Below are positions 16,069-24,211 of a DNA stretch of 64,000 bases, piece after piece. Below the pieces are notes generated by a model. The model had not been told where the DNA came from. It searched no databases and saw nothing but the letters and a program-made list of their open reading frames with translations. Numbering within the stretch: the stretch's first letter is position 1; every line of letters begins with the position of its first letter. Position numbers and translations under genes: made by a program. The stretch is taken from positions 4,960,001 to 5,024,000 of the forward strand of contig NZ_CP067101.1 in the NCBI RefSeq assembly GCF_016616425.1, read 5' to 3'. Source of the stretch: Bradyrhizobium diazoefficiens (GTDB taxonomy: Bacteria > Pseudomonadota > Alphaproteobacteria > Rhizobiales > Xanthobacteraceae).

Positions 16069-16941
16069 AAGGCGCGCGAGACCGCCCCCGAGCACCTTGT
16101 CGCGGAACTGGAGTGCTCCAGCATCACTGTGACCGAAATCAAGAAAGGCGCGACGCGCGCTGGCCGACAAATCAGCGCGCGCGACCGGCAGCTGACGGGC
16201 ATGCAGCAATTACTGGCGACGAACACCCAGAACCTGGCCGTGGCGCAGAAAGCCCAGCGGATGTCTTGCGCAAGGAGTGCGAACTGGACGACGCCAACCG
16301 GGAGCTCGATCTCATCGTCGAAAAGGTTGGAGGCGGAAGAAGCTCTCAAGGCCAGGGTCGCCGAGAAGGAGGCGCAGATCGCAGGCATGCAGCGGCAGAT
16401 CGAGGATCTGAAGCGTAAGGCCGAGCAAGGATCGCAGCAGCTGCAGGGCGAGACTTCGGAGCTCGAACTCGAGGCCCTGCTGCGCGCGAGCTTCCCCGGC
16501 GATCTCATCGAACCGGTCCTCACCGGCCAGAATGGTGGTGACCTGCTGCATCGCGTGCTTGGCCCCGGCGGCCAGGTGTGCGGCACCATCCTGTGGGAAT
16601 CCAAGCGCACCAAGAACTGGAGCCACGACTGGTTCGCCAAGGTCAGGAACGACCAGCGTGCTGCGAAGGCCGAAATCTCGTTGATCGTCTCCAGCGCCCT
16701 GCCGGAGGGACTCGAAACCTTCGACGTCATCGACAACGTCTGGGTGGCGGCCCCCCGCTTCTCGATCCCTCTCGCCACCGTCCTGCGCCAATGGCTGATC
16801 GACGTCGCGGCCAGCCGCACCCCGCAGGAAGGTCAGCAGACCAAGATGGAGCTGGTCTACGCCTACCTGACGGGCCCCTCACCGTCGTCGCCGGACGATG
16901 GCAAAGGGATCATCAGAACTACAAAAGGTTTTCTAGATTGA
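16069..16941 (+). pseudogene. DUF2130 protein remnant, longer copy
   Basis: The frame ending at 16941 contains the coiled-coil and core of a DUF2130 protein: EEALKARVAEKEAQIAGMQR, QIEDLKRKAEQGSQQLQGE, LIEPVLTGQNGGDLLHRVLG, CGTILWESKRTKNWS, AAKAEISLIVSSALPEGLE and QQTKMELVYAYLTGP. Between about 16262 and 16325 the homologous sequence is in another frame (DVLRKECELDDANRELDLIV), so two compensating frameshifts scramble about 20 residues. The C-terminal 80-100 residues of the family are replaced by an unrelated tail after YLTGP. DUF2130 proteins are cytoplasmic coiled-coil proteins of unknown role. Most likely inactive. Confidence 0.75.
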
Positions 16942-17141
16942 TTGACCGCAGTTCTATCCGCGCTCTTTTTTCGTAGCCTTTTGACCGAGCTGAAAACTGA
17001 CCAGGATAGTAAGGAAGCTTAAACGCCAGGTCTTCGTCGTTGATTTTGGCTGCATCACCGCTGGGTGCGAGCGACCAAACGTCCAATTAAGAGACCCCCA
17101 TTGCGGGGACTTGTCTGCCCCGGCATTATGACCTTCTAAGT

Positions 17142-18776
17142 CTAAGCCGAGGCAAGCGCCCGCGCGGAACGCGCCTTGGCTCGTCCTCTCGTCTTCTCCT
17201 CCGGCAACCCATTCGCCAACGCGGCCTTTCGCATTTCAACTGCCTTCGCCAAGCGCGGGTCCTTCTTTGCAGCTTCGTAGGCCGGCAAGACCGCTTCCAT
17301 CCAGATCAGCATGCCTTCGGCCTTGAACACCACGCGGTCCGCGGCGCTGTAAACGCTCTGAGTGATGGCAGCGACCTCGCGCGACATCTTGTCGGCGCCG
17401 CTCACGCGATGGTCCAGGAGCGCGGATGCATATGCACCTTCGCCGAAATTCTCAAAGAAGCTCGTAACGGACCGACGCTCGTCATGAGGGCCAATCCTGT
17501 TGGGCAGCCCGACGACAGTGAGCAGATCCGGCCATCCCGGCTTGCGTCCTGCCAGGGCATCGAGCGCGTGATTGAGGGAGGAAGGGGTAATCGCCTTATC
17601 CAGGTGGGCCGGCACGCTGTTGTTGTTACGTTGTTTGACGGCGAGAGCGCGCACAAGATACTTGTTGCGATCCTGCGGAAACGCCCAGGTCGAGACCGCA
17701 CCCAACTGTTGCTTGGAGTATCGCGCCACTCTTTCGAGGATCTCGATCGCAATGGGCGGGACGCTCAGTTTGATTTCGCGCTTGTTTTTCACCTCGTCGG
17801 GTTTCCAGGTATAGACGCGCCAGCCGGCACGCTCCGGCGCGGGATCAGGCACCCAACGATCGGAGTCCAAGGCGAGCATGTTCACCAGCGCGGAGCTCCG
17901 TTGGGGGATCATCCATGAAACCTGCAGGGCACCCAGGACCGCATCGTTGTTATTGCCCCCCAAAGGCCTGACGGCCTCCAGAAGCGCAATGAGCATCCCG
18001 ATCTGCGCCGGGGTCAGATAACGCTTCGAGCGGTCCTCCATCTCATATTCGTGGGACAATGCCTCCCACCAGGTCGCGGTCGGCTCGAGGCCGGTGAAGC
18101 GCCGCTTTTGCTTGAGTCCCCAGCGGAGGACCCGCTTTGCGAGATCGACGTATTTTGCTCCAGCCGAGGGACCCGAACCGCTGGCGTCAATGCGGTCCCG
18201 AACCTCTTCAAGATCTTCGAGGCGGAGCTCCTTTACAAAGCGCTTCTTGAGTTCGGCGTTTTCCGGTCGATCTCGCAATCGGGTCTCGAGCTCGGTAATG
18301 GAGGAAGGCGCAAGGCGCAATTTGGCTGCTTCATTTCGAGCACTATCTTTCGAACTTTTCGTTCGTCGCGCGTATTGATTAATCAGCGTCTCGAAAGTCC
18401 ACAGTTCTCCCTTTAAGGCCTCAGCGCGGTCAACTGCGACAGCGACGGACTTTTCATCGCCACCCATCAGCCTGGTTTCGATTACAGCGTCCGGATCTCG
18501 CCCGTTCTTGATCGCGAATATTGCCTCGGTGGCGATCTTCTTCACCTGAGCGAAAGTGAAGTCTCCCACCCCGCCAAGCCGCCGCTTTACGACTGTGGAC
18601 TTTTGACCTCGGACGCGCGTGCGGGCCTGAACGTAGTAAGCGACTTCTCCGCTTCTGACGCGGATGTTGAGGCCACGAGGATTATCGATGGCGAACTGAC
18701 ATTCGGCGTCCGCGTCGCGTTTCGCGGTGGCCTCGCTAAGCAACTCCTTGGTCAGCGCGTATCGCTTGTTTGCCAT
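17142..18776 (-). CDS. int: Tyrosine-type site-specific integrase of the island
   Basis: 544 residues from the ATG at 18776, which has AGGAAA just upstream; a longer frame from 18839 is unlikely. An N-terminal Arm-type DNA-binding region (LNIRVRSGEVAYYVQARTR, RRLGGVGDFTFAQVKK) and a SAM-like core domain precede the catalytic domain. Catalytic residues are visible as R in WMIPQRSSALVNML, HxxR in HDERRSVTSFF, H in ALLDHRVS, and the likely nucleophile Y in TQSVYSAADRV. It would recombine attP with the tRNA-Thr 3' end; the attachment site lies 156 bp upstream of the gene. The frame is intact, so it could still be active in excision if a partner site exists. The C-terminal tail is alanine/lysine-rich. 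Confidence 0.92.
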   Translation of the reverse strand: MANKRYALTKELLSEATAKRDADAECQFAIDNPRGLNIRVRSGEVAYYVQARTRVRGQKSTVVKRRLGGVGDFTFAQVKKIATEAIFAIKNGRDPDAVIETRLMGGDEKSVAVAVDRAEALKGELWTFETLINQYARRTKSSKDSARNEAAKLRLAPSSITELETRLRDRPENAELKKRFVKELRLEDLEEVRDRIDASGSGPSAGAKYVDLAKRVLRWGLKQKRRFTGLEPTATWWEALSHEYEMEDRSKRYLTPAQIGMLIALLEAVRPLGGNNNDAVLGALQVSWMIPQRSSALVNMLALDSDRWVPDPAPERAGWRVYTWKPDEVKNKREIKLSVPPIAIEILERVARYSKQQLGAVSTWAFPQDRNKYLVRALAVKQRNNNSVPAHLDKAITPSSLNHALDALAGRKPGWPDLLTVVGLPNRIGPHDERRSVTSFFENFGEGAYASALLDHRVSGADKMSREVAAITQSVYSAADRVVFKAEGMLIWMEAVLPAYEAAKKDPRLAKAVEMRKAALANGLPEEKTRGRAKARSARALASA

Positions 18777-18931
18777 TTCCTGGCCCTTTGGGGATACATG
18801 GGGATACACAAGTATGGAGACCGAAGGCCCGTTCCACAAGCGCCCAATTTTCGGTACCTTAATAACCTATTATACTGTCAACAAATTTTGCGCTTTGGAT
18901 CCCACCAGGCGATATCCTGTTTACAGACAAG

Positions 18932-18980
18932 CGGTTTTGTAAACCGAAGGTCGGGGGTTCAATCCCCTCAGCCGGCACCA
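18932..18980 (+). other. tRNA-Thr(TGT) 3' fragment: integration attachment site
   Basis: The anticodon arm CGGTTTTGTAAACCG (anticodon TGT), the T arm GGTCGGGGGTTCAATCCCC and the acceptor 3' side GCCGGCACCA are present, but no matching 5' acceptor strand or D arm precedes them. This is therefore only the 3' 49 nt of a tRNA-Thr gene. Integrases of this class use tRNA 3' ends as attB. The integrase beside it and the core genes to the right make this the right-hand attachment junction. No second copy was seen by reading the window. Confidence 0.8.
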
Positions 18981-18998
18981 GTTTCTGACGCATAGATC

Positions 18999-19412
18999 TC
19001 AGTTCGAAGGCTTCGGCGCGCTGCCTTGCTGGAAGTGCTCGGCACCGCTGATCCCCACCCAGGCATGTTTCGACTGCTCGAACACCGATCTGGTCGGCGC
19101 CGGAAACTGCGGATTCGCGATCGCGCCGACGGCAACGCCGATCATCGCGGGCAGGTTGTCGGCCTTCCAATAGACCGTTGAGCCGCAGTCGGGACAAAAA
19201 TAGTTGCGGACCTTGCCGCCGCTCGCGGCCGTGCGGACGTACTGCTTCGGCGCTCCCGAGATCGTGACGGCGTCCGCCGGATAGAAGGCACCGACACCGA
19301 ACGGCGCGCCGGATCGTCGCTGGCAATCAATGCAATGACAGGCCACGACGAGGCGCGATGGTCCCGGAAGCGACAAGGCAACAGCGCCGCAACTGCATCT
19401 GGCCTCGGTCAT
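18999..19412 (-). CDS. GFA-family (CENP-V/GFA domain) zinc protein
   Basis: 137 residues. Zinc-ligand cysteines are in the family positions: RCSCGAV (about 5-8), ACHCIDCQRRSG (about 25-32) and FCPDCGSTVYW (about 92-97). This is the fold of glutathione-dependent formaldehyde-activating enzyme; most members have no proven substrate. It is cytoplasmic and the first core gene to the right of the attachment site. The last 12 residues overlap nothing. The ATG at 19412 is the only sensible start. Confidence 0.9.
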   Translation of the reverse strand: MTEARCSCGAVALSLPGPSRLVVACHCIDCQRRSGAPFGVGAFYPADAVTISGAPKQYVRTAASGGKVRNYFCPDCGSTVYWKADNLPAMIGVAVGAIANPQFPAPTRSVFEQSKHAWVGISGAEHFQQGSAPKPSN

Positions 19413-19476
19413 CGAACGTGCCCTCTTTCATTGACTGAATGCGAATTGAAGGAGTGGCGCCATCATTCGCCCTCCA

Positions 19477-20187
19477 TCATTGCGTGGCCATGTCGACGCG
19501 ATCCGGCAACTCGTCCAGCCGCCAGAGCCCGAGGCTCTTGTCGCGCCAGGCGCCATCGCCCTCCTCGCAGCGCTCGTCGATCAACTTGCGCGGCGCCGGC
19601 CAGTCAAACGGCGCCTTCGTCATGTTGAGCGCGCGCCAGTCGCCATCCTCGCAATCGCGGTTGTCCTCCCACTCCGGAAACGTCGTGACGAGCAGGAATT
19701 GCGCGCCGCTTTCGCGGAAGCGGGCGGTGACGCGGGCGATGTTCTGAAAACTCAGATGCACCAGGCAGTCCCGGCACAGGATCAGATCGGCACGCGGCAG
19801 GGCATCGCGCGTGATATCGGCGACCAGGAATCGGCCGGCCAGTTCGCCGCGCGCCACACGCTGGTTGTTGGCCTCGATCAGCGACGGCACGATGTCGATG
19901 CCGATGTGGTCGAGATCGAGCTTGATGCGTCCGATCCAGTCCGCATCCCCGCAGGGCGCATCGAGCAGCGCGCGCACGCCGAGCCGCTGCAGCAATGGCG
20001 GAAGCGCCTCCCGGATCGCGGCCGTGGCAGGATTCTGCGAGCCGAGACCCGACACTGAGTTGGCGGCGCCCCACAGGTTCGTCTGCGCGATCCGCTCGAA
20101 CCGTGCGGCGAGATCGAGGCCTGCGAAATTGTCGCGGTCGGCGACGAAGCGTTCGTGGGCAAGCACGGCGGGACGATTGGCGGTCAT
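19477..20187 (-). CDS. Class I SAM-dependent methyltransferase
   Basis: 236 residues. A Rossmann-like methyltransferase: the SAM motif LLDAPCGDADWIG (about residues 74-86), the acidic ribose contact in IGIDIVPSLI, and DLILCRDCLVHL as motif IV/post-I region, with FLLVTTFPEWEDN following. The ATG at 20187 with GAGG 7 bp upstream is preferred to an upstream TTG. The substrate is unknown; the sequence resembles bacterial methyltransferases of small molecules or glycans. The next gene on the same strand (20247-20966) is a second, unrelated methyltransferase 60 bp upstream. Confidence 0.86.
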   Translation of the reverse strand: MTANRPAVLAHERFVADRDNFAGLDLAARFERIAQTNLWGAANSVSGLGSQNPATAAIREALPPLLQRLGVRALLDAPCGDADWIGRIKLDLDHIGIDIVPSLIEANNQRVARGELAGRFLVADITRDALPRADLILCRDCLVHLSFQNIARVTARFRESGAQFLLVTTFPEWEDNRDCEDGDWRALNMTKAPFDWPAPRKLIDERCEEGDGAWRDKSLGLWRLDELPDRVDMATQ

Positions 20188-20246
20188 CGGCAAGCCTCAA
20201 ATCAAGTCGCAGGCCAAGACTACAGCAAACCGCGAGCGTCCACCGC

Positions 20247-20966
20247 TCAATCCGGCTTCTGCCACTCCATGATGTGGAAGTAGGGTACGCGGCGATGCCG
20301 GGCGATTTGCTCGGGGGTGCCGCCCGTCGGTTGGGGCTCGATGAACAGGCGCAATTGGAGGCCGTGGTCGAGCAGCAGCGTCATGTAGGTGCTGAGCGGA
20401 CGATGCCAGTTCTGAATCCGGATGCCCCGCCAACTCACCCAGACCGCCCGCTCCTCCATGTAGTGGTCGATGGCGAACCGCAGCACGCCCTCGCGGTCGC
20501 GCGTCCAGCCGTCGGGCGGTCCCGCCGTATTGAAGCTGGTCATGTTGGCGATCAAGAGCGTGCCGCCGGGGCGCAGCGCAGCCGTCATTCCGGCAATCGC
20601 TGCACTGAGATTCGGAATGTCAATCAGGCTGAGATAGCTGACGACGAGATCATGGGACGCGTCGAAATCCATCGCCTCGGCACGGCCGAGCCGATAATCG
20701 CCATTCGGATCCAGCTCCCTGGCGCGCGCGAGCAGCGCCTCGGTCGGATCGATACCGGTGGTGCGGACGCCCGCGCGCTGCATGATGCGACAGAAGCGTC
20801 CCTCGCCGCAGCCGACGTCCAGCGCATTGCGAAAACCGCGCCCTTCGATACGCTCGCGCATCGGCGCATCCAACACGAAGCGGCGGCCGTAGTCGCCATC
20901 GTCGCCCTGTTCGGCAATCCAGGCGGCAGCAGACGCAGCCCAGCCGTCGCTGACATCCTCGTTCAT
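20247..20966 (-). CDS. Class I SAM-dependent methyltransferase (Methyltransf_11/25 type)
   Basis: 239 residues from the ATG at 20966 (GAAGG 7 bp upstream); an ATG at 20990 is possible. Motif I is NALDVGCGEGRFCRIMQRAG, then TGIDPTEALLARARELDPNG, motif II DLVVSYLSLIDIPNL, and motif III LRPGGTLLIANMTSF. This is a UbiE/SmtA-like small-molecule methyltransferase with an added C-terminal region (WHRPLSTYMTLLLDHGLQL). It is probably cotranscribed with the downstream methyltransferase. The substrate cannot be told. Confidence 0.87.
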   Translation of the reverse strand: MNEDVSDGWAASAAAWIAEQGDDGDYGRRFVLDAPMRERIEGRGFRNALDVGCGEGRFCRIMQRAGVRTTGIDPTEALLARARELDPNGDYRLGRAEAMDFDASHDLVVSYLSLIDIPNLSAAIAGMTAALRPGGTLLIANMTSFNTAGPPDGWTRDREGVLRFAIDHYMEERAVWVSWRGIRIQNWHRPLSTYMTLLLDHGLQLRLFIEPQPTGGTPEQIARHRRVPYFHIMEWQKPD

Positions 20967-21066
20967 GGATCGACCTTCGGTAGCTGACATTGGCCGCGCG
21001 CAGTGCGGGGACGGCTATTGACCACAGATTGGATCGGAGTTCAACATGAGGTAGCATCGCCGTCCG

Positions 21067-21180
21067 ATGCGTCCCACCACGCCCGGAGAGAAGGCCAGGA
21101 TCGTCGCCGGCGCGGTGACGGCTGTCGTCATGACGGCCGTGCTGTTCGCGTTCGGGCTCAGTTTCCTGCTGGCGTTATAG
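21067..21180 (+). CDS. 37-residue single-pass membrane peptide
   Basis: An ATG at 21067 opens a frame of 37 residues ending at 21180. It begins MRPTTPGEKARIVAGAV and continues into one hydrophobic helix (VVMTAVLFAFGLSFLLAL). Positive residues before the helix suggest N-in topology. It belongs to a cluster of very small genes at 21.0-23.0 kb. Function unknown; the coding call rests on the membrane-helix pattern and fit in the gap. Confidence 0.5.
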   Translation: MRPTTPGEKARIVAGAVTAVVMTAVLFAFGLSFLLAL

Positions 21181-21307
21181 AGCCGGTCTCGGCCCGGGCC
21201 GCGCATCGCAGCCGTCCCTGCCGGGCGCGCCCGGCGTCGCCGGCCCGGAACTGCGCCCCACTCTTCGCCATTGTCGATCCATGCGGATCAGGGAAGAGAA
21301 CCGGAAT

Positions 21308-21508
21308 ATGTTCCTGCTGGCGACGGTGACGCTGTGCTGTGCCGCCGTCGCCGGCGCCTTGGCGCTAGTCGAGCCGGTGCCGGGACCATCCCCCGAAAAG
21401 CTGGTCGCCGAGAGGGCCGCGATCGACGTCGCCCCGACATCGGTTCAGACACCGGTTCGGGTGGTCGGCGCGCCGTTCGAGCCCAACGTCAACCCGCGCG
21501 AGCGGTAG
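21308..21508 (+). CDS. Small secreted or anchored protein
   Basis: 66 residues from the ATG at 21308 (or 75 from 21281). It begins with a hydrophobic segment, MFLLATVTLCCAAVAGALAL, that could be a signal peptide or membrane anchor, followed by a proline/valine-rich tail (VEPVPGPSPEKLVAERAAID). The reading frame stops 2 bp before the end of the convergent 54-residue gene. No family recognised. Confidence 0.5.
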   Translation: MFLLATVTLCCAAVAGALALVEPVPGPSPEKLVAERAAIDVAPTSVQTPVRVVGAPFEPNVNPRER

Positions 21509-21510
21509 CA

Positions 21511-21675
21511 TCACCTCGGCGATGCCTTCGTGCCCCCCTCGGGCCGGCCAAGAGCCCGCGCCAATTCCTCTGCGAACGCGATCACCTCCGCCCGCTTATC
21601 GGGCGGCAGCGACAGGAACGCGCGGATGAGCCTCAGGCCCTCCACGTCGTCCGACCGTTCTTTTCCAGAATCCAT
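21511..21675 (-). CDS. 54-residue helical protein
   Basis: An ATG at 21675 opens a 54-residue frame: MDSGKERSDDVEGLRLIRAF then LSLPPDKRAEVIAFAEELAR. The segment AFLSLPPDKRAEVIAFAEEL is a motif seen at the C-termini of short alphaproteobacterial regulators and stand-alone peptides. It is soluble, amphipathic, and lacks a recognisable DNA-binding domain. It is convergent with the 21308-21508 gene, separated by 2 bp. The coding call is supported by the family-like motif. Confidence 0.6.
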   Translation of the reverse strand: MDSGKERSDDVEGLRLIRAFLSLPPDKRAEVIAFAEELARALGRPEGGTKASPR

Positions 21676-21776
21676 CTACCCAGTGTCGAGCGACCGGGAA
21701 AAATATGCAATCCCTTTGCAAACCTCCTTGATTCGTCGCAGCCGCTTTGCTGGAATGAGGGCGGCTGAGGTGCATC

Positions 21777-22151
21777 ATGAACTGGATCAGCGAGCGCGAC
21801 GCACTGATCGCGGAGACACTGGCCTTCGTCCAATTGGTAACCGGCAGGAAGGATGACGTCCTGCAGCCGAACGGGACCACGGTTGCCTCGACCGTCGCGG
21901 TGGAGGTTATGGCCGTGGGGACCGTCGCCGTCGAGATCGAGCCGGCGCAAACTCCCGTGCCGGCCCAGCCCACGCCTCTTCCGGCCCCGCGGGCAAGCGG
22001 CGATTTCCGCACCGAGATGCAGGCCCGCATCGCCGATTTCCGCAAGCATCAGGAGCGGTTCGAGCGCGAGCGCGAGGAATATTGTGCCCAAACCCTGACC
22101 AAATTACGCGCCGCCATTCGCGACGTCTCCGGCCCATTGACGAAAAAGTAG
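21777..22151 (+). CDS. Small protein of unknown function with C-terminal coiled coil
   Basis: 124 residues. The N-terminal helix (MNWISERDALIAETLAFVQL) is followed by a valine/proline-rich variable middle (about 30-75) and a strongly charged C-terminal helix (EMQARIADFRKHQERFERER) typical of a coiled coil. There is no signal peptide or membrane segment. No family recognised; similar short proteins occur near this kind of cluster in Bradyrhizobium, from memory rather than search. Confidence 0.65.
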   Translation: MNWISERDALIAETLAFVQLVTGRKDDVLQPNGTTVASTVAVEVMAVGTVAVEIEPAQTPVPAQPTPLPAPRASGDFRTEMQARIADFRKHQERFEREREEYCAQTLTKLRAAIRDVSGPLTKK

Positions 22152-22170
22152 GGCCGCCCCCTCGGAGGGC

Positions 22171-22278
22171 TTACAGCCAGGACCACACCAGCCAAAGGTT
22201 GGCCGCGCAGGCGCCGAATAGCGCCAGCGTCAGCGGCAGGAGCATGTGCCCGCAGGAGGTCTTCAGGTCGCTCGTCAT
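22171..22278 (-). CDS. 35-residue membrane peptide
   Basis: An ATG at 22278 gives MTSDLKTSCGHMLLPLTLAL followed by FGACAANLWLVWSWL and a stop at 22171. One hydrophobic helix makes up the C-terminal two thirds. It is convergent with the 21777-22151 gene. Too short for any family assignment; supported only by the clean frame and membrane pattern. Confidence 0.45.
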   Translation of the reverse strand: MTSDLKTSCGHMLLPLTLALFGACAANLWLVWSWL

Positions 22279-22453
22279 GGCGGAAAACATCCGCTGATTC
22301 CGCCAAACGAGTCCCAGGGATTCTTTTTTTCGCGATTCAGGACTCGTTAAGGACTCAAGGGCCCGGTGCCACGATCACGCCCCCGTGATCACGCGCGGAT
22401 CGGAACCCGTCGGCCCATGAAGTTGTTAACGCGCTTTCCGGGAGCGGGACGAA

Positions 22454-22708
22454 ATGCCCTACGCCTTGTTCTGCAACGACGCCCAGATCAGCAAGGCCTA
22501 TCCGAGCGAATCCGACGTCTGGAAGCTGGCGCATCGGAGTGGCCTGGTTGTGGATGTCAGCCCCGACGAGGACCGCCCAGGGCCAGTCCGGGTGCTCGAC
22601 AACGAGTACGAGATCAGGCCCTGCCGGGCAGCCCAAGGCGAGGACCCCGCCAAAAACAAGGCCGAGGCCGAACGGGAAGCCAGGATGGAGCTCGAGCTGA
22701 ATTCGTGA
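22454..22708 (+). CDS. Small conserved-looking protein of unknown function
   Basis: 84 residues: MPYALFCNDAQISKAYPSES, DVWKLAHRSGLVVDVSPDED and a charged C-terminal helix (AAQGEDPAKNKAEAEREARM). The N-terminal half has a mixed alpha/beta pattern without signal peptide. The upstream region contains GGGAGCGGGACGAA before the ATG, an acceptable ribosome-binding site. I recognise the type as a recurring small Bradyrhizobium protein but know no function. Confidence 0.65.
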   Translation: MPYALFCNDAQISKAYPSESDVWKLAHRSGLVVDVSPDEDRPGPVRVLDNEYEIRPCRAAQGEDPAKNKAEAEREARMELELNS

Positions 22709-22736
22709 GAGTCCGCCGGCGAGAGCTGCGACGTGA

Positions 22737-22979
22737 TCAGGGCGTTGCGATTGCCAGCGAGGCCTGCTCACCGGCCAGCGACACGCAGGCCTTGCGGCGG
22801 TGCAGCCCGCGGATGGCGCCGGTGACCTTCAGGACCTTGCCCGACGGACAGGACGCGTCCTTGACGAAAGCCACCTCATACGGTGCCAGCATCAAAGGCT
22901 CGGATTTGAGGATTGTCTGTGCAGAGCACGGCAGGCAGACGAAGCACGAGAGCACCGCTGCCGACATCAAGATACGCAT
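22737..22979 (-). CDS. Small secreted protein (DUF6719-like)
   Basis: 80 residues with a signal peptide (MRILMSAAVLSCFVCLPCSA, cleavage after CSA) and a 58-residue mature domain: ILKSEPLMLAPYEVAFVKDA, SCPSGKVLKVTGAIRGLHRR, KACVSL. The two mature cysteines probably form a disulfide. This corresponds to the small DUF6719-type family of alphaproteobacteria, from memory. It is periplasmic; the role is unknown. It ends 28 bp from the convergent 22454 gene. Confidence 0.7.
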   Translation of the reverse strand: MRILMSAAVLSCFVCLPCSAQTILKSEPLMLAPYEVAFVKDASCPSGKVLKVTGAIRGLHRRKACVSLAGEQASLAIATP

Positions 22980-23193
22980 GTCTGTCGTCCTACCAGCCCG
23001 ATACTAAGGTCATATAACGCGTTCCGGAGCGTGAGTTCCGTAAGCGGCAAAAATTATTTTTGCTTTACCCCAAATCCCATGACGCGCGTGAGAAGGCGCG
23101 CGCCGGAATGTTTGCCAGCAAATGACGCGCCAATGGTTCACGCGTTGCAAATACGGGGTCGCAAATACAGGGCTGGCAAGCGCGAGGGGCGGC

Positions 23194-23224
23194 CGACAAA
23201 GGCCGGCGGAGCCGGCCGTTGTCG
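23194..23224 (-). terminator. GC-rich hairpin downstream of the outer-membrane protein gene
   Basis: CGACAA and GGCCGGC pair across a GGA loop with GCCGGCC and TTGTCG, giving a stem of about 13 bp with one mismatch. It lies 19 bp past the stop of the minus-strand beta-barrel gene. No clear T-run follows on the minus strand, so termination is plausible but not certain. Confidence 0.45.
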
Positions 23225-23242
23225 CGTGTCGCGGTGGAGGGG

Positions 23243-23947
23243 TCAGTAATGCGAGGCTGCTGGACCGCCCCAGCCGAAGCGGTAGTTCACACCGACCTTG
23301 ACGGTATGGTCGTCCTCCCGGCCACGGACGCCGACGATGTCGGCCGGACCGGAGGTGAAGGTGGTGCTGCCGAAATTATAGTACTGATACTCGGCCTTGG
23401 CCGACCAGTTCGGCGCGAACATGTATTCGAGGCCGGCACCGACGGTGTAGCCGTCCTTGTTGTTGCCGGTGGCGGTGAAGGTCTGCGGCACGCCGGCGAT
23501 ATTGACCCCGAGATTGTTGTTACGCCAGGCGTAACCGCCCTTGGCGTAAAGCAGCGTCGGTCCCCAGGTGTAGCCGATACGGCCGGTCACCGACCCGATC
23601 TGGTCCGTGTTGGAGGTTACCTGCGATACCGGGAAGCTGACACCGTTGTTGTTGGTCGGCAGCCAGGAATATTGGGCCTCGATACCCATCACCCAGTTGG
23701 GCGCGAACTGGTAGTCGAAGCCGCCCTGCACGCCGCCCATGAAGCGGGCATCACTGGACTGGAAGCTGCTGTCGCCGGCGAACGCGCCGCCGACATGGCC
23801 GCCGATGTAAAAACCGGTCCAGTTATAGATCACCTGCGGCGGCGTATAGGCCGGTGCCTTGGTGTAGGTGCGCGGCTGCATGTCTGCGGCTGCGGCCGGC
23901 GCGGCCAGCGCAAGCAGAGCGGCTGCACCCAGCAAAATCGATTTCAT
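23243..23947 (-). CDS. Outer-membrane beta-barrel protein (Omp25/porin-like)
   Basis: 234 residues from the ATG at 23947. A clear signal peptide (MKSILLGAAALLALAAPAAA, cleavage after AAA) leads to a mature part opening with PPQVIYNWTGFYIGGHVGGA. This is the standard beginning of the Brucella/rhizobial Omp25-Omp31 8-strand barrel family. Alternating strands follow (GGFDYQFAPNWVMGIEAQYS, LEYMFAPNWSAKAEYQYYNF) and the protein ends VGVNYRFGWGGPAASHY instead of the usual terminal aromatic. An upstream in-frame extension to 24187 is rejected because it lacks a signal and has no ribosome-binding site. It is a surface structural protein. Confidence 0.93.
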   Translation of the reverse strand: MKSILLGAAALLALAAPAAAADMQPRTYTKAPAYTPPQVIYNWTGFYIGGHVGGAFAGDSSFQSSDARFMGGVQGGFDYQFAPNWVMGIEAQYSWLPTNNNGVSFPVSQVTSNTDQIGSVTGRIGYTWGPTLLYAKGGYAWRNNNLGVNIAGVPQTFTATGNNKDGYTVGAGLEYMFAPNWSAKAEYQYYNFGSTTFTSGPADIVGVRGREDDHTVKVGVNYRFGWGGPAASHY

Positions 23948-24211
23948 GATCATTCCCGTTCTTTCATTTACGACACTCAGGAAACAACATGGCGTGAATT
24001 GGGTTGCTTCGCGGCGATGCCGGAACGTTGATCGTTCGTTACTGTGACGGGGCCGCAACATCGCGATTTTGTTCCGCCACGTCGCCTGCGCATGCCCCGT
24101 CGTAACGATTCGTCGCAAGCCGAAACCGCCCCGTTCAAGGCTCGCCGAAATGTGATCCAGCGGCTCCGGCGATCGTCGTTCTAACACCAGGCGATGAAGG
24201 CCGGCTTTGCG

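Noticed and set aside
15792..16820. A 342-codon minus-strand frame across the second DUF2130 remnant
   Set aside because: It is antisense to the DUF2130 homology on the plus strand and resembles nothing itself.
18906..18980. A complete tRNA-Thr gene
   Set aside because: The anticodon arm, T arm and CCA end are present, but there is no 5' acceptor strand complementary to GCCGGC and no D arm in the 40 bases before them.
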